In this document: piece after piece, positions 1 to 12,388 of the stretch
How positions within the stretch are numbered: position 1 is the first letter of the stretch
Layout of the letters: every line of letters starts with the position of its first letter
DNA from: Molossus alvarezi
Taxonomy: Eukaryota > Chordata > Mammalia > Chiroptera > Molossidae
Length of the DNA stretch: 64,000 nt
Assembly (NCBI GenBank): GCA_037176705.1
Contig: CM073887.1
Location: 58,923,001-58,987,000 of the forward strand
Direction of reading: 5' to 3'
The notes under the pieces: generated by a model
Database searches by the model: none
What the model saw: the letters and a program-made list of their open reading frames with translations, nothing else
Told to the model about the DNA's origin: nothing
Position numbers and translations under genes: made by a program

Positions 1-1205
<1,205 letters not shown>

Positions 1206-1224
1206 GAGCTGTGGCTTCCCCCTA

Positions 1225-1230
1225 TTTATT
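1225..1230 (-). terminator. WDR83 poly(A) signal, inside DHPS 3' UTR
   Basis: TTTATT on the plus strand is AATAAA on the minus strand, 111 bp past the WDR83 stop. Cleavage 10-30 bp further on would put the WDR83 3' end at or inside the DHPS stop codon region. Confidence 0.7.
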
Positions 1231-1280
1231 AGTTTGCAGACTTGGCCCTTCCCTCACTCCTTGGTCAGTAGCATGTCTGG

Positions 1281-1286
1281 AATAAA
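1281..1286 (+). terminator. DHPS poly(A) signal
   Basis: AATAAA lies 76 bp after the DHPS stop and is followed by a T/G-rich stretch (1312-1330) of the sort bound by CstF. A transcript ending here overlaps the WDR83 3' UTR on the other strand. Confidence 0.8.
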
Positions 1287-1340
1287 TGGTCTCAGTGGTC
1301 TAGAGTCTGCGACTGTGTCCTTGGTGGTGGTCCTCTGGCT

Positions 1341-4300
1341 TCAGCCTGTGTCACTCTCAGCCTTGTAGGCCTCTTCCCGCCAGCAATGGATGCTGCCCCC
1401 CATGGCAGTCAGCAGGCAGGGCTCTGTGGGGTGGTAGGCCAGTGACTGCACCACACCAGGACCCACTTGCAGGGTCAGTGCCAGGACACCCTGTAAAACA
1501 AGGGGGAGGGGAGCAGTTATCAGCGAGCCTCCCCTCCCCCGACCTTCAGCCACCTGCTTCTAATGGCTTTCCAGTTACCGCAAAACTAGTCTGCCCCCAA
1601 ATAAGCCCCCCTCAGAGGCTCTAACCTTCTGGGTGCTCAGGCCAAACACTTGGGAGTCTTTTTACACCTCACATCCCTTTTTCTGTTAATTCTGGTTCTG
1701 CTTTTAGACGAAGTTCACAGGCCACCCATTCTCTCCACCTTCATGGCCACCACCCAGCTCTGAGCCAGTTCTGTCTGGCTTTCAGCTTCCCTCCCTGCTG
1801 CCGCCCTAGGTGCTCTACCGGTCCACTTGGTAGCGTCAGTGCTTCCACATCCTTCATCAACCCGCAGACACAGCTCCACATACATGGTTTCTCAAGCAGG
1901 CCACCGTTCCTTTTTATCTCAAAATGTCCCTTCAGTGTGACCTCCAGTCTACCAAACTCTCAAGAAGTAGGCAGAACGTCGGCGCTTTCATAGTCCCCTG
2001 AGTGAGAGCTGGTGGCTTGAGTTCCCCCAGTTCCCTCCATCCTCTTGGGAGACTTACTTCCCCTGGCCAAGGTCCAGCACCCACATCTCCTTCCATGAGG
2101 TTCTCCAGCCCTGAATCCACTGAGCCCAGCCAGTCTATTCTCAGCATGATGCCACCACCAGGCTGAGACGCATCAGGATGGGGCTCACAGGGCTGGGAGC
2201 TGGAAACCACAGGGTGCTCAGAAGTAGCTCAGGTTTCCTGAACAACCACACCCTCATCTCCCCCCGGGGTCAGATGCTGCCATTGGATCCCGCACCATCA
2301 GGGTCAGTCCTAGTGGTTCAGCCTGGCATTGGTGGCCCTGACTGACATGGCTCCTGCTTCTGTCACTGCCATCCTGAAGTGCTTCTATTTCCTGACCAAT
2401 GTGTGCCACACCTCCAAGGCTTAGCACATAACTATTCCCTTTGCTAGAATCCCCTTCCTACTCCTGCTTCTAAGACCACTCCCTTTTTCAGGTCTGGGAA
2501 TGACTGAGGTAAGAACAAAGTGAGGACAGGACAGGTGCCCTGGTGCAATTTGGGGGTGGGGAGACTCACCTCCACTAGGTCCCAGAAGAACACCTTCCCA
2601 TCCTCGGAGCAGCTGACTATGTGTGTGTCACGCTCACTCAGGCAACAGTCCAGCTTGTACTCTTGGTTCTTATGGCCTGTGTACCTGGGGGTGAGTGGGA
2701 TCAGAGGGGCTTGGGCCTTACCTGGGACATAGGTGGGGGGAGGAGCCCCACAACTCCAAGGACTCACTCCCCTAGTAGTTCCCCCGTGTCCTTGTCTAGA
2801 AGTCTCAACTTGGAGTCCAGGCTGGACACCAGGGTGCACTGCCCATCCCGGCTGAAGCAGGTGCAAGTGATGGGGCCTGGGAGGAGGGAAGGAGTAGACA
2901 GGCGGGTGGGCTGGGGACCCCTTTGCTGCCCTTGCCTCCCCTGCCTGCCCCACAGCCTGGTCACACTCACTGCCCACGTAGTCTGAGAAGAGTTGCCCCA
3001 TCCTCAGGTCATACCGCCTCACCCGGCCATCCACAGAGCTACAAGAGAGGGTAGATCCCAGCTGAAGCCTCAACTGGGCCAGTAGGTCCATGTAACCTCG
3101 GTGTCCCTCTATACTTCGACCCGGCCAGGGCCCTAAGAACAAGGCTGAGCCTGTCCTTCATACTCCCTCTCAGGGCTGGCCATGGAAAACAAGCACTGAA
3201 GTGAATTCATAAGTGGAATTCTGAGGCACTGGCTTTGAGACTCAGACCCAGGGACCATCAGGAACCACTCCATCTGTTTCTGATATGTACTGAACATTCT
3301 CTCTGGGCCAGATCCTGTAGCGGAAAGGGAGGGCTTGGGACACAGCTTTGACCAAGTTAGGAGGAATTTCTGAAGCCTCATTGACTGAGGGTAATCTAGG
3401 AAGGCCTTCTGAGGGAGGTGATATCTCAACTGGGACTTGAAGGATGAGAAGGAGCCAACCTTGCCCACAAGGGGAGATGGGTGGGAACAAGGTCAGTCAA
3501 CAGGCTGGACATTTCAAACTACCCCCCACGATGGGGATGTTGCTTCCTTGGGTTGAGGTAACACTTGAGCAGCCCTACATGGGATTTTTTTTTTTAAACT
3601 GTCTCCTGCAGCTAGAATATCAACCCTGTGTGGGCAGGAATTTTTCCTTATTTTCTTGTCTTAGTCACTGCTATATGCTCATTGATTAAAAAAGTGGCCT
3701 GTGGGAGGTGCTTAAATACACTTAGAATTAGTAATAGAAGGGCAATCCAGGCAGAGGAAGAGCAACTGCAAAGGTCCTGGGGTGGGAGCATGCTTGGCAT
3801 ATATACCTGATATGAGGCTGGGAATGAATAAAAAACTGAGAGGACAGCAAGGACCAGACTGTGCAGGGCCTTGGGAGTCACCGTGAGAAAGTTGACTTTA
3901 AGCACAGAGGCAGCTATGCTCCCCATTGGCACTTGGGGAGGAACAATGTCCTGGCTCCACTCACCCTGCTAGGACCTCATGGTCTGACACCTTCACACTA
4001 GATATGCCATCCCTGGCTTCCTCCAGCTTCTGCACTGGGTCATGCCTCCGAGAGCGGCAGTCCCAGCAGCGGATACTGGAATCGATAGAGCCTGTGAGGC
4101 CAGCATGAAGGTGAGGTCAGGTTTGGGGTACAGGGGCAGTACCCTGGGCTCCCCTGCCCAGGCCCCACACTCACCGGACAGGATGACCGTGGCCTCTTCA
4201 TTAAACTGCACCGTGTTCACCTTCTGAGAAATGGGAAATGCCACTCAGAGGTGGCTGGACTTTAAAGGACTGGGATAAAGGTAGGGTTCCCAGTGCAGAT

Positions 4301-4965
4301 TAAAGTAAGGAGAAAAGCTAGGGGTAGGTGAAAGGTTTTGAGGGTACTGTAAGGACGGGACCTGGTGAATCCACTGTAACGTGTGGGGCGGTTCATGTCA
4401 CCGCCTACGCGCTAATGCAGGTTCCCTCCGATATCTGTGCTCTAACGAGGCTTCTTTCTGCTTGTACTCACCCCTGCGTGACCCCGGAATTTACGCACGA
4501 CCTGCCCCGATGCCACATCCCACAGCACCACCGCCTTGTCCCCGCCGCCGGAGCAGAGACTGCTGTTGTCAAAGGAGCTAGAGGCCAGAGGAGGGAAGGT
4601 CAGCGTCGACCTCCGATCCCCGCCTCAATGCCCCTTTCCTGGCGTGGCCCCGGCTCACCCGGCCGCGTCCAGCACCTCGTAGCCATGGCCGCTGTACGTT
4701 CGCAGCAGCGTCCCACGCAGCGGGTTCCACAGCTTCAGGGTCTTGTCGCTGCCGCACGTCAGGCAGTAATTGCCATCCACTGGGGAAGACCAGGCGGGGG
4801 TTACTGGGCCGCCGACCTCAGGTGGCGGGAGGCAGGCTCGGAACGAAGATGAGGGCGCTCACCATTAAATCGCACGGCTCGCACCGCTCCCTGTCCGCAC
4901 TCCAGCGTCTTCAACCTTTTCTGCGGCAGCTCCGGGCCCCGCGGCTTTGGCTCAGGAAAAGCCAT
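1341..4965 (-). CDS. WDR83: WD repeat-containing protein 83 (MORG1), complete
   Basis: WDR83 is a WD40 beta-propeller scaffold that organises ERK signalling components and is also found with the spliceosome. Nine coding exons on the minus strand, in order: 4965-4863, 4779-4659, 4577-4472, 4223-4175, 4091-3965, 3038-2971, 2876-2768, 2684-2570 and 1490-1341. All have AG/GT borders, and their 948 bp give 315 residues plus TGA, the human length. Blade-closing motifs such as LKLWN, VVLWD, IRCWD and VFFWD mark successive repeats. The start ATG (4963-4965) opens a short proline-rich leader like that of the human protein. The two large introns (3039-3964 and 1491-2569) hold only degenerate L2-like sequence. 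No lesions seen. It is head-to-head with WDR83OS and tail-to-tail with DHPS. Confidence 0.97.
3180..3930. repeat. Ancient L2-like repeat fragments in a WDR83 intron
   Basis: Two blocks, roughly 3180-3480 and 3640-3930, carry phrases characteristic of L2-type repeats, such as a 'gaaggatgagaaggagccaac' type stretch and an L2 3'-end-like 'gtgggaggtgcttaaatac'. The assignment is from memory and approximate. Confidence 0.4.
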
Positions 4966-5295
4966 TGCTCCGGGTCCCTTCCTCGCCGCCTTACATCGGT
5001 CAGTACTGAGGCTTCCGAGCCTTGCACGCTTGGGTGTAACCTTAATATTGTCTCCTGCGCTCTACTTCCTGTTTCTCACTTCCGGGCTGAAAGTTTCGGC
5101 TTTTTGGAGATAATGTTGGAAATACAATTAATGAAAGCTGTCTGGAGGTTCCAGGTTTCTCTTCCCACTTACTGCCTCCCCCGCCACTAGGTACAGTTAG
5201 CGCGAGGGCTGCGCGTGTTACTGTGAAAAGCATCCTCGTTTCTACGCCGGAAGGGGCAACTCCGGCAGCGGAAGAGGCTCGATCTCCTACTCGCT
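4966..5295. promoter_or_regulatory. Bidirectional promoter between WDR83 and WDR83OS
   Basis: The two start codons point away from each other with 330 bp between them. The interval has ETS-type motifs: ACTTCCGG at 5078-5085, a related ACTTCCTG near 5063 and CCGGAAG at 5247-5253. I saw no TATA box. Untranslated first exons of both genes must lie here. A shared promoter is inferred from the layout. Confidence 0.75.
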
Positions 5296-6334
5296 ATGTT
5301 CACGAACAATATGTCGGACCCACGGAGGCCGAACAAAGTGCTGAGGTGAGTACCCCGGCATCATGGGAACAAGGCTCGGGTTGTGGGTCCGGGCCCAGGG
5401 AAGCCCTTGCCCATCCTGGGGGCGGGATGTGACTGCCCCTGACCCTCGATTCTGCCGCAGGTACAAGCCTCCGCCTAGCGAGTGTAACCCGGCCTTGGAC
5501 GACCCGACGCCGGACTACATGAACCTGCTCGGCATGATCTTCAGCATGTGCGGCCTCATGCTCAAGGTGGGCAGGGCGGCGTATCTCCGCGGGACAACGA
5601 GGTCGGGGGCAGATTCAGAATGAAGCCAGGCTGGTGCTGAGGGGGCGGGACTGGGGTGACACGTTGGACCGAGAAAGCCAAAGCCGTGGGGGAAGCCAGG
5701 GATCCGGGTCAGGGTGGGTATGTGGGAGGTTGGTGTGTGGGTGGGGCCAGGCTCTAAAGCACCTTGGAGGGAATGGTGTTGAAAGTGTGGGGTCCTAAGT
5801 ATGATGAGCTATGTCAAAGGCTAGTCCTCTTAGACCTGAGGGGACGTGGTGGGGTTAAGAGGCACAGGCCAGGGAGCAGGGCCAGAAACTGTGTATCTGG
5901 CGTAGGCTGAGGGTGGATAAGACTGAGGGACTCTGGGGGAGGTGGGGCACAAGGTTCAAGCTGTACCAGTTGAAACCAGTGGGTTGGAACCAGTGCCTGG
6001 GAATGCCCCCAGGCACTGACCTAACCCACCCAACCTTCCACTGACCTTACCCACCCATCCACCTATCTTTCTGTAGCTGAAGTGGTGCGCTTGGGTTGCT
6101 GTCTACTGCTCCTTCATCAGCTTCGCTAACTCCCGGAGCTCTGAGGACACTAAGCAAATGATGAGTAGCTTCATGTGAGGCTGGGCCTAGAGAAGGAGGG
6201 ACTCCTGAGTAAGGGGAGGGAGGACTCAAGCCTACCCATCCTGACCGAAACCTCTCTCCGGTCTCAGGCTGTCCATCTCTGCCGTGGTGATGTCGTATCT
6301 GCAGAACCCTCAGCCCATGACACCCCCTTGGTGA
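5296..6334 (+). CDS. WDR83OS: WDR83OS (Asterix), PAT-complex membrane chaperone subunit
   Basis: WDR83OS, or Asterix, is a small ER membrane protein that works with CCDC47 in the PAT complex, holding polar transmembrane segments during insertion of multi-pass proteins. Four coding exons: 5296-5345, 5461-5566, 6077-6174 and 6268-6334. They total 321 bp, 106 residues plus TGA, the human length. Hydrophobic segments lie at about residues 38-53 ([15 protein letters not shown]), 54-70 ([15 protein letters not shown]) and 84-96 ([11 protein letters not shown]). The first ATG is used here; a second ATG five codons later is also a plausible start. The ATG formed at the exon 3-4 junction is split AT|G. 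No lesions seen. Confidence 0.97.
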
Positions 6335-6641
6335 TGTCAGCCTAGGGAGGTCACTTCCTGGACCCCTCTATACACCTCCCTCCAGGGCTGATCCTTAGCT
6401 GCTCAGCCTCCTTTCCTCAGCTGCTGGCTGTCCTGGGCTTCCCTGGGGTGAGGTAGTTGCAGGACCCTCAACTGAATGGAAGGAACCTGGACCTTTCCCT
6501 GGGGTCCCACTTTTACTGGGGCAGAGAGGGGAATACCCTAGGCCTACTCCTGCCTTCCTTCCCCACCCTGCCTGCTGCTGGGGGAGATGCTGTCCATGTT
6601 TCTAGGTGTATCCACTCATTTTCTTGTTGAAACCAGTTAAC

Positions 6642-6647
6642 AATAAA
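6642..6647 (+). terminator. WDR83OS poly(A) signal
   Basis: AATAAA lies 308 bp after the stop and is followed by T/G-rich sequence. The 3' UTR contains no repeat. Nothing is recognised between here and the LTR at 6967. Confidence 0.8.
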
Positions 6648-6966
6648 GTTTTGCATTCTGGTTGTTCTCTGAGACCTCTCTTTCTGTGCATTGCGGGTAC
6701 TCTCCTAGAAGGACTCCAGTTCTTCCACTTACTCAGGTCCAGTCTGGAGCCTTCTGGTAGTTCACTTGTTTATTCACAAGCCTTATGCCTTAAGTCAGCT
6801 GCTGGAGATGGGACAGTGACTCTCACCTCTGGCAATTCAGCAGATGGCCCTGCTGACCTGAGGGATCTGGGCTTTGATTTCCTTATCAGAGGTATAAGAT
6901 GATGTCAGTGAACTAGACAGACTAATAGGGAATCGGAAAGGCATGAAAGACTGAGTCTTACCCCAC

Positions 6967-7452
6967 TGTGAAGGAGAGACTGTTCCATGACTTGACTGTT
7001 GCTGGACAGGACAACTGGCCCCAGGCTGGAATGGGAAGATTGCTTACTGTAAACGCCCCTCCCCCCTTAGAAACTTTCTGATTATACTCGATGTTCATTC
7101 TGACACATATCAACATCCCTCCTTTGCCTCCTGCTATGTGCTGATTCCTGAAATGGGTTGTCCTGACCTGGACAAGCATGTGAAATAATTTCCCATACCT
7201 GGTAGCATTCACATACTGGTACATATGACTATTCCCCCACCTTTACACTATACAATTCTTTGGTACCTGCCAAGCAGCATGGGGATAGATTTCAACTTGC
7301 AGCCACCCAAGACACACCTCTATGTCAGTTTCCCTTAATAAACTATTACCAGAATGGAGTGGCAACTTCTTTCTTTGGTCTTTCCCCACTTTCTGTTTAT
7401 GGAGGTAGATTTTCTGTCTTGGGGCTTTCCCCTGGGTCTGCATATACTAACA
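6967..7452 (+). repeat. 5' LTR of ERV-A
   Basis: The 486-bp LTR runs from TGTGAAGG to CTAACA (TG...CA ends) and carries a poly(A) signal (CTTAATAAAC) near 7336. It aligns with 32434-32836 over most of its length; shared blocks include GAGAGACTGTTCCATGA near the start and GGAGATAG/GGAGGTAG-TTTTC near the end. The block 7008-7068 is missing from the other copy. Confidence 0.85.
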
Positions 7453-8037
7453 ATTGGCAATCCAGCCAAGAGACCAAAGAAATGGGCTTTGGGAAAGGGG
7501 ATCAACCTGGCCATCGACCTATATGTGGGAAGGGGTGGCCTGTATGTTAGTTAGATACATGTGGACTGCTGCATGAGTATGGGGATGCTCTGAAAATGCT
7601 GACTGGTCTCATGGACTTGTATAAGGAACAGCAAGGCAGGAAGACTTATGGCTGCAACTGTAGACTGGTTCCTCTTATGGGTGGTTTCGCTGGTCACAGA
7701 TGCCCACCAGGAGGCAAAAGACAGGTTTAGAAAGTTAGAGGAAGAAGTGCAGCTAGAAAAATATTAGAATGTCTACAACTCTGGTAGCATTGGGACTGGA
7801 TGATGATAAAGGTTGGGGGGCAGGGGAGGAAGGTCCTTTGAATAGATGCCACCTCTTGAAAGCCATTAGGTCTCTGTGTCTTTATGTTCATGTGTGTCTA
7901 TGTATGTGTAGTATTAGTATGGTAATTTCTACCTCTGAATGGTATTGCTTACTTGTAAAAGAGCTATGTTTAATTGGCTTAAAGGAATTAAGTGTTTATA
8001 TAACTTAAGGACAGGGTATTCTAAATTTCTCAAAGAG
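7453..8037 (+). pseudogene. ERV-A leader and gag-region remnant
   Basis: The ATTGGCAATCCAGCC sequence directly after the LTR is the expected position of the primer-binding site, but I cannot assign the tRNA. Around 7560-7770, short stretches rich in glutamate, lysine and arginine resemble a gag matrix-region remnant, interrupted by stops. No intact ORF. Confidence 0.5.
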
Positions 8038-8312
8038 CCCTGGCTAGTTTGGCTCAGAGGTTAGAGTGTCAGCCCATGGACCTAAGGATCGCAGGTTTGA
8101 TTCTGAGTCAAGGGCATGTACCTGGGTTGCAGGTTTGCTCCCCGGCCCTGATTGGAGTTGTGTGGGAGGTAACTAATTGATGTGTCTCTCTCATATCAAT
8201 GTTTCTCTCTCTCCCTCTCTCCCCCCCTTCCAATCTATCTAAAAATCCTTGGAAAAAATTAATGGAAAAATATCCTTGGGTGAGGAAAATATCCTTGGGT
8301 GAGGATAAACAG
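8038..8312 (+). repeat. VES-A SINE
   Basis: Full-length, with a tRNA-like head at 8038 and a pyrimidine-rich body. The tail is duplicated (two 'atccttgggtgaggat' units). It leads into a CG/CA repeat. Confidence 0.9.
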
Positions 8313-8314
8313 CG

Positions 8315-8356
<42 letters not shown>
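8311..8356. repeat. (CG)n(CA)n microsatellite
   Basis: About five CG units then about 17 CA units at the 3' end of the SINE. Z-DNA-prone alternating purine-pyrimidine. Confidence 0.9.
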
Positions 8357-8357
<1 letters not shown>

Positions 8358-8572
8358 TCTCAGAGATACAGAAACTAACCCAAATGCTTTTCAGATTCCC
8401 ATGATTTGGGAAAATATTTGACATTAAAGCTAGTTTAAGAGGGTTGGTTTAATTAAATCAGATATGTCTTAAGAGTTATGAGAATAAAATATGATACCTT
8501 TATTTTTACCTAGGCTTATAAATTTGTCAGCAAAAATAATAGAATATCAGTTGAATAAAAACATATGAACTG

Positions 8573-8840
8573 CCCTGGCAGGTTTGGCTCAGCGGTTGGA
8601 GCGTCGGCCTGCGGTACAGAGAGAACCGGGTTCGGTTCCCGCTAAGGGCACGTACCTCGGTTGCAGTTTGTCCCTGGCCCTGGTTGGTCGTGCGGGTGGC
8701 AGCCACTCGATGTATCCCTTTCACGTCGATGTTTCTCTCTCTCTCTCTCTTCCTCTCCCTCCCTCCTGCTCTATCTGAACAAAAAATGGAAAAATGTCCT
8801 CGGGTGAGGATAAAAAAACAAAAAAAATCAACAACAAAAA
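8573..8840 (+). repeat. VES-A SINE
   Basis: Well-conserved head (GGCTCAGCGGTTGGAGCG), B-box-like GGTTCGGTTCC and A-rich tail. Confidence 0.92.
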
Positions 8841-8876
8841 ATATGAGCTGATTGTATCTAAAGTCTCATGAAGTTT

Positions 8877-9137
8877 TTTTTTATTTATTTTTTATTTTTA
8901 TCCTCACCCGAGGATATTTTTTCCATTTTTTGTACAGATAGAGTGGGAGGGAGAGAGAGGAAGGGAGAGAGAGTGAGAAACATCGATGTGAAGGGACACA
9001 TCGAGTGGCTGCCACCCGCACGACCAACCAGGGCCGGGGACAAACTGCAACTGAAGTACGTGCCCTTAGCGGGAACCAAACCCGGCTCTCTCCGGACCGC
9101 AGGCCGACACTCTAACAGCTGAGCCAAACTGGCCAGA
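8877..9137 (-). repeat. VES-A SINE
   Basis: Minus-strand copy with its T-rich tail complement at 8877 and its head ending near 9137. Confidence 0.92.
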
Positions 9138-9216
9138 GCCTCATGATTGTAGGTAACCTAAACAATTGTTAAAAATGAATATATTTAATATATTTAAGTA
9201 GAATAAATGGTTTTTA

Positions 9217-9468
9217 TTTTATTTTTTTTATTCTCACCCGAGGACATTTTTCCATTTTTTGTTCAGATAGAGCGGGAGGGAGAGAGAGGAAGAGAGAGAG
9301 AGAGAGAAACATCGATGTGAAGGGACACATCGAGTGGCTGCCACCCACACGACCAACCAGGGCCAGGGACAAACTGCAACCGAGGTACGTGCCCTTAGCG
9401 GGAACCGAACCCGGGTCTCTCTGTACCACAGGCCGACGCTCCAACCGCTGAGCCAAACCGGCCAGGGG
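9217..9468 (-). repeat. VES-A SINE with 16-bp target duplication
   Basis: Flanked by GAATAAATGGTTTTTA at 9201-9216 and 9469-9484, an exact 16-bp duplication showing a clean L1-type insertion. Confidence 0.95.
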
Positions 9469-9536
9469 GAATAAATGGTTTTTAGATGAAACCTATAGCA
9501 GTAGTTGTAGAAAGTTTGTGTTACAAAGAAATTTTT

Positions 9537-9600
9537 TTTTATCCTCACCTGAGGACATTTTTCCATTTTTTGTTCAGATAGAGTGGGAGGGGGAGAGAGA

Positions 9601-9649
<49 letters not shown>

Positions 9650-9795
9650 CGAGGTAAAGGGACACATCGAGTGGCTGCCACCCACACGACCAACCAGGGC
9701 TAGGGACAAACTGCAACCGAGGTACACACTCTTAGTGGGAACTGAACCCGGGTCTCTCTGGACCACAGGCCGATGCTGAGCCAAACGGCCAAGGC
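9537..9795 (-). repeat. VES-A SINE with 14-bp target duplication
   Basis: Flanked by ACAAAGAAATTTTT at 9523-9536 and 9796-9809. The body has a long (GA)n run at about 9603-9643. Its head is slightly truncated. Confidence 0.95.
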
Positions 9796-10016
9796 ACAAA
9801 GAAATTTTTGGAAAAAAAATTTTAATGTGTGGTCAAGCTGGCTAATATTGTATACATATAGTTAAGGTATTTTAATATCAAAAGTAGAGTTTCAAGATGG
9901 TGGCAGAGTAGGAAGATTTTTATGCACCTCCTCCCAGAAACAGACTGGATAAAACTAAGTTGGGAACATTCACCCTAAATTACAAACTGAAGTCTAACTG
10001 AAGAGGAAACTTTTAT

Positions 10017-10366
10017 TAATTCTCACCCGAGGATATTTTTCCATTGATTTTTTTTTTTTTTTGGTATGTGCCCCTAGCGGGAATCGAACCCAGGATTCTC
10101 TGGTCCGCAGGCCGACACTCCAACCGCTGAGCCAAACTGGCCGGGGCTTTTTCCATTGATTTTTAGATAGAATGGAAGGGTGGGAGGGAGAGAGAGAAAC
10201 ATTGATGTGAGAGAGACACATCATTTGGCTGCCTCCTGCATGACCCCGATGGGGGCTGGGGAAAGAACCTGCAACCCAGGTACATGCCCTTGACTGAGAA
10301 TTGAACCCACAACCCTTTGGTCTTCGGGCTGACACTCCAACCAATAAGCCAAGCAGGCAAGGGTTG
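10017..10366 (-). repeat. VES SINE (older copy) interrupted by a short SINE
   Basis: Outer parts are 10017-10052 and 10148-10366. The interruption at 10053-10147 is listed separately. Confidence 0.88.
10053..10147 (-). repeat. Short tRNA-head-only SINE, copy 1
   Basis: Only the tRNA-like head is present: on the minus strand it runs from a GCCCCGGCCAGTTTGGC start to CTAGGGGCACATACC and then a poly(A) tract. The 17-bp TTTTTCCATTGATTTTT lies on both sides (10036-10052 and 10148-10164), so it inserted as a unit into the older VES copy. Confidence 0.9.
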
Positions 10367-10915
10367 ACGAGGAAACGTTAAAAAAAGGAAGGGCAGAAAG
10401 CATCTTGAGCATGCACCTGCACAAAAGCTTGCACAGTGTGGTTGGGGTTGAGCCTCTCAGTCAGCCAGCCTGAGGGGATATCCCACCCATGAATGGGACA
10501 AAAACAATCAAGACCAAATTACAACAGGACAGCCCAGATAACCCATATAAGGGACATTCTTAGAGCATCCAGCTCAGGAGATCAAAGAGACTGCAACACT
10601 GGGTCCCACAGGACACTGACTATATAAGGCCACCACACGAAGACTGGGGGGCATGGCAGTTCTACCTAATAAATAGAAACAAACACAAAGTGACAGCTAA
10701 AACAGGGAGACAGAGAAACAACAACTTAATGTAAGAAAAGGAAGTATCTCCAGAAAAAGAGCTACAGTGTAAATGAAATGGAGGAAAGCAGTTTATCAAA
10801 GCATACTCACAGAATTTAGTGGGAACTACAATAGCATGAGGAAGGAAATAGAATCTATGAAGAAGAACTAGTTGTAAATGAAGAATACCATATCTGACAT
10901 CAAGAATACACTAGG

Positions 10916-11232
10916 CCCTGGCTGGTTTGGTTCAGCAGTTAGAGTGTTGGCCTGTGGGTCAAAGGGTTGTGAGTTTGATTCCTGGTCAAGGGCATATACC
11001 TGGGTTGAAGATTCAATCCCCAGCCCTGGCTGGGGTCAAGCAGGAGGCAACTAATTGATGTGTCTTTCTCACATCGATGTCCCTCCCTCCCTCCCTCCCT
11101 CCCTCCCTCCCTCCCTCCCTCCCTCCCTCCCTCCCTCCCTTCCTTCCTTCCTTCCTTCCTTCCTTCCTTCCTTCCTTCCTTCCTTCTTTCCCTCCCTCCC
11201 TCCCTCCCTCCCTCCCTCTCTATCTAAAAATT
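10916..11232 (+). repeat. VES-A SINE with expanded pyrimidine body
   Basis: Head at 10916. The normally short pyrimidine tract is expanded at 11081-11219 into CCCT and CCTT repeats. Confidence 0.9.
11081..11219. repeat. (CCCT)n/(CCTT)n polypyrimidine microsatellite
   Basis: About 139 bp of pure pyrimidine on the plus strand in blocks CCCT, CTTC, CCCT. The apparent long ORFs through it (repeats of PPSL or FLPS) are low-complexity artefacts. Confidence 0.95.
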
Positions 11233-11493
11233 TTATTTATTTATTTATTATTTTTATCCTCACCCGAGGACATTTTTTTTTTTTGTTCAGATAGAGCGGG
11301 AGGTAGAGAGAGGAAGAGAGAGAGAGAGAGAAACATCGATGTGAAAGGTACACATCGAGTGGCTGCCACCCGCACGACCCAACCAGGGCTGGGGACAAAC
11401 TGCAACTGAGGTACATGCCCTTAGCGGGAACCGAACCTGGGTCTCTCTGGACCACAGGCCGATGCTCTAACTGCTGAGCCAAACCAGCCAGGG
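11233..11493 (-). repeat. VES-A SINE inserted into the tail of another VES
   Basis: The sequence CTCTATCTAAAAA-TT of the host SINE tail occurs on both sides (about 11217-11232 and 11494-11509), a target duplication. Confidence 0.92.
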
Positions 11494-11569
11494 CTCTATC
11501 TAAAAAATTAATGGAAGAGTATCCTTGGGTGAAAATGGACCCCACCCCCAAATAGAATATGTTGGAAGG

Positions 11570-11805
11570 CCCTGGCCACTGTGTCTCAGTGGTTAGAGTG
11601 TTGGTCCATGCACCAAAGGGTTGTGGGTTTGATTCCCTATCAAGGGCATGTACGTGGGTTGAAGGTTGGATTCCTGGACCCAGTCAGGGTGCATGTGGGA
11701 GACAACTAATTGATGAGAGAAACACATCAATTACTCCCCCTCCCTCCCTTTCACCTCTCTAAAATATATCAAAGGAAAAAATAACCTTGTGTGAGGATTA
11801 ACAAT
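11570..11805 (+). repeat. VES-A SINE (diverged)
   Basis: Head CCCTGGCCACTGTGTCTCAG and tail 'ataaccttgtgtgaggattaac'; more diverged than its neighbours. Confidence 0.88.
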
Positions 11806-12173
11806 AACAAAAAAGGAATACACTGGAAGGAATTAAAAGTAGATTGAATGAAGCAGAGGATTGGATCTGTGATTTGGAAGACAAGGTAGGAAAAAATACC
11901 CAATTAGAGCAGCAAAAAGAGAAAAGAATTATAAAGCAGGAGGATAGTTTAAGGGAACTCTGGGACAATATGAAACATAACAACATCCACATCATAGGGG
12001 TAATGAGAAGAAGAAAGTGTGCAACAGAGAAACTTTAAAGAAATAATGACAGAAAATTTAGCTAATCTGGTAAATGAAAAGGTCATACAAGTTCAGGAAG
12101 CACAGAGTCCCAATCAAGATGAACCTTAAGAGACCCACACCAAGATACATCATAATTAAAATGAGAAATGTTG

Positions 12174-12336
12174 CCCTGGCTGGTTTGGCTCAGAAGTTAG
12201 AGTGTTGACCTGCAGACTGAAGGGTAGCAGGTTTGATTCCTAGTCAAGGGCATGTACCTGGGTTGCAGGTTTGATTCACAACCCTGGTTGGGGTATGTAC
12301 GGGAGGCAACCAATGGATGTATCTCTCTCACACTGA

Positions 12337-12388
<52 letters not shown>

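Noticed and set aside
6958..6966. Target duplication for ERV-A (CCCAC before the 5' LTR)
   Set aside because: The sequence after the 3' LTR is TGGGT, which does not match, so no duplication is claimed.
8584..8670. tRNA-like sequences with A and B box (here and in all VES copies)
   Set aside because: They are the tRNA-derived heads of SINEs. The cloverleaf is not maintained and a SINE body and A tail follow, so none is called a tRNA gene.
11055..11409. ORFs with PPSL or FLPS repeats
   Set aside because: Translations of a CCCT/CCTT microsatellite within a SINE.
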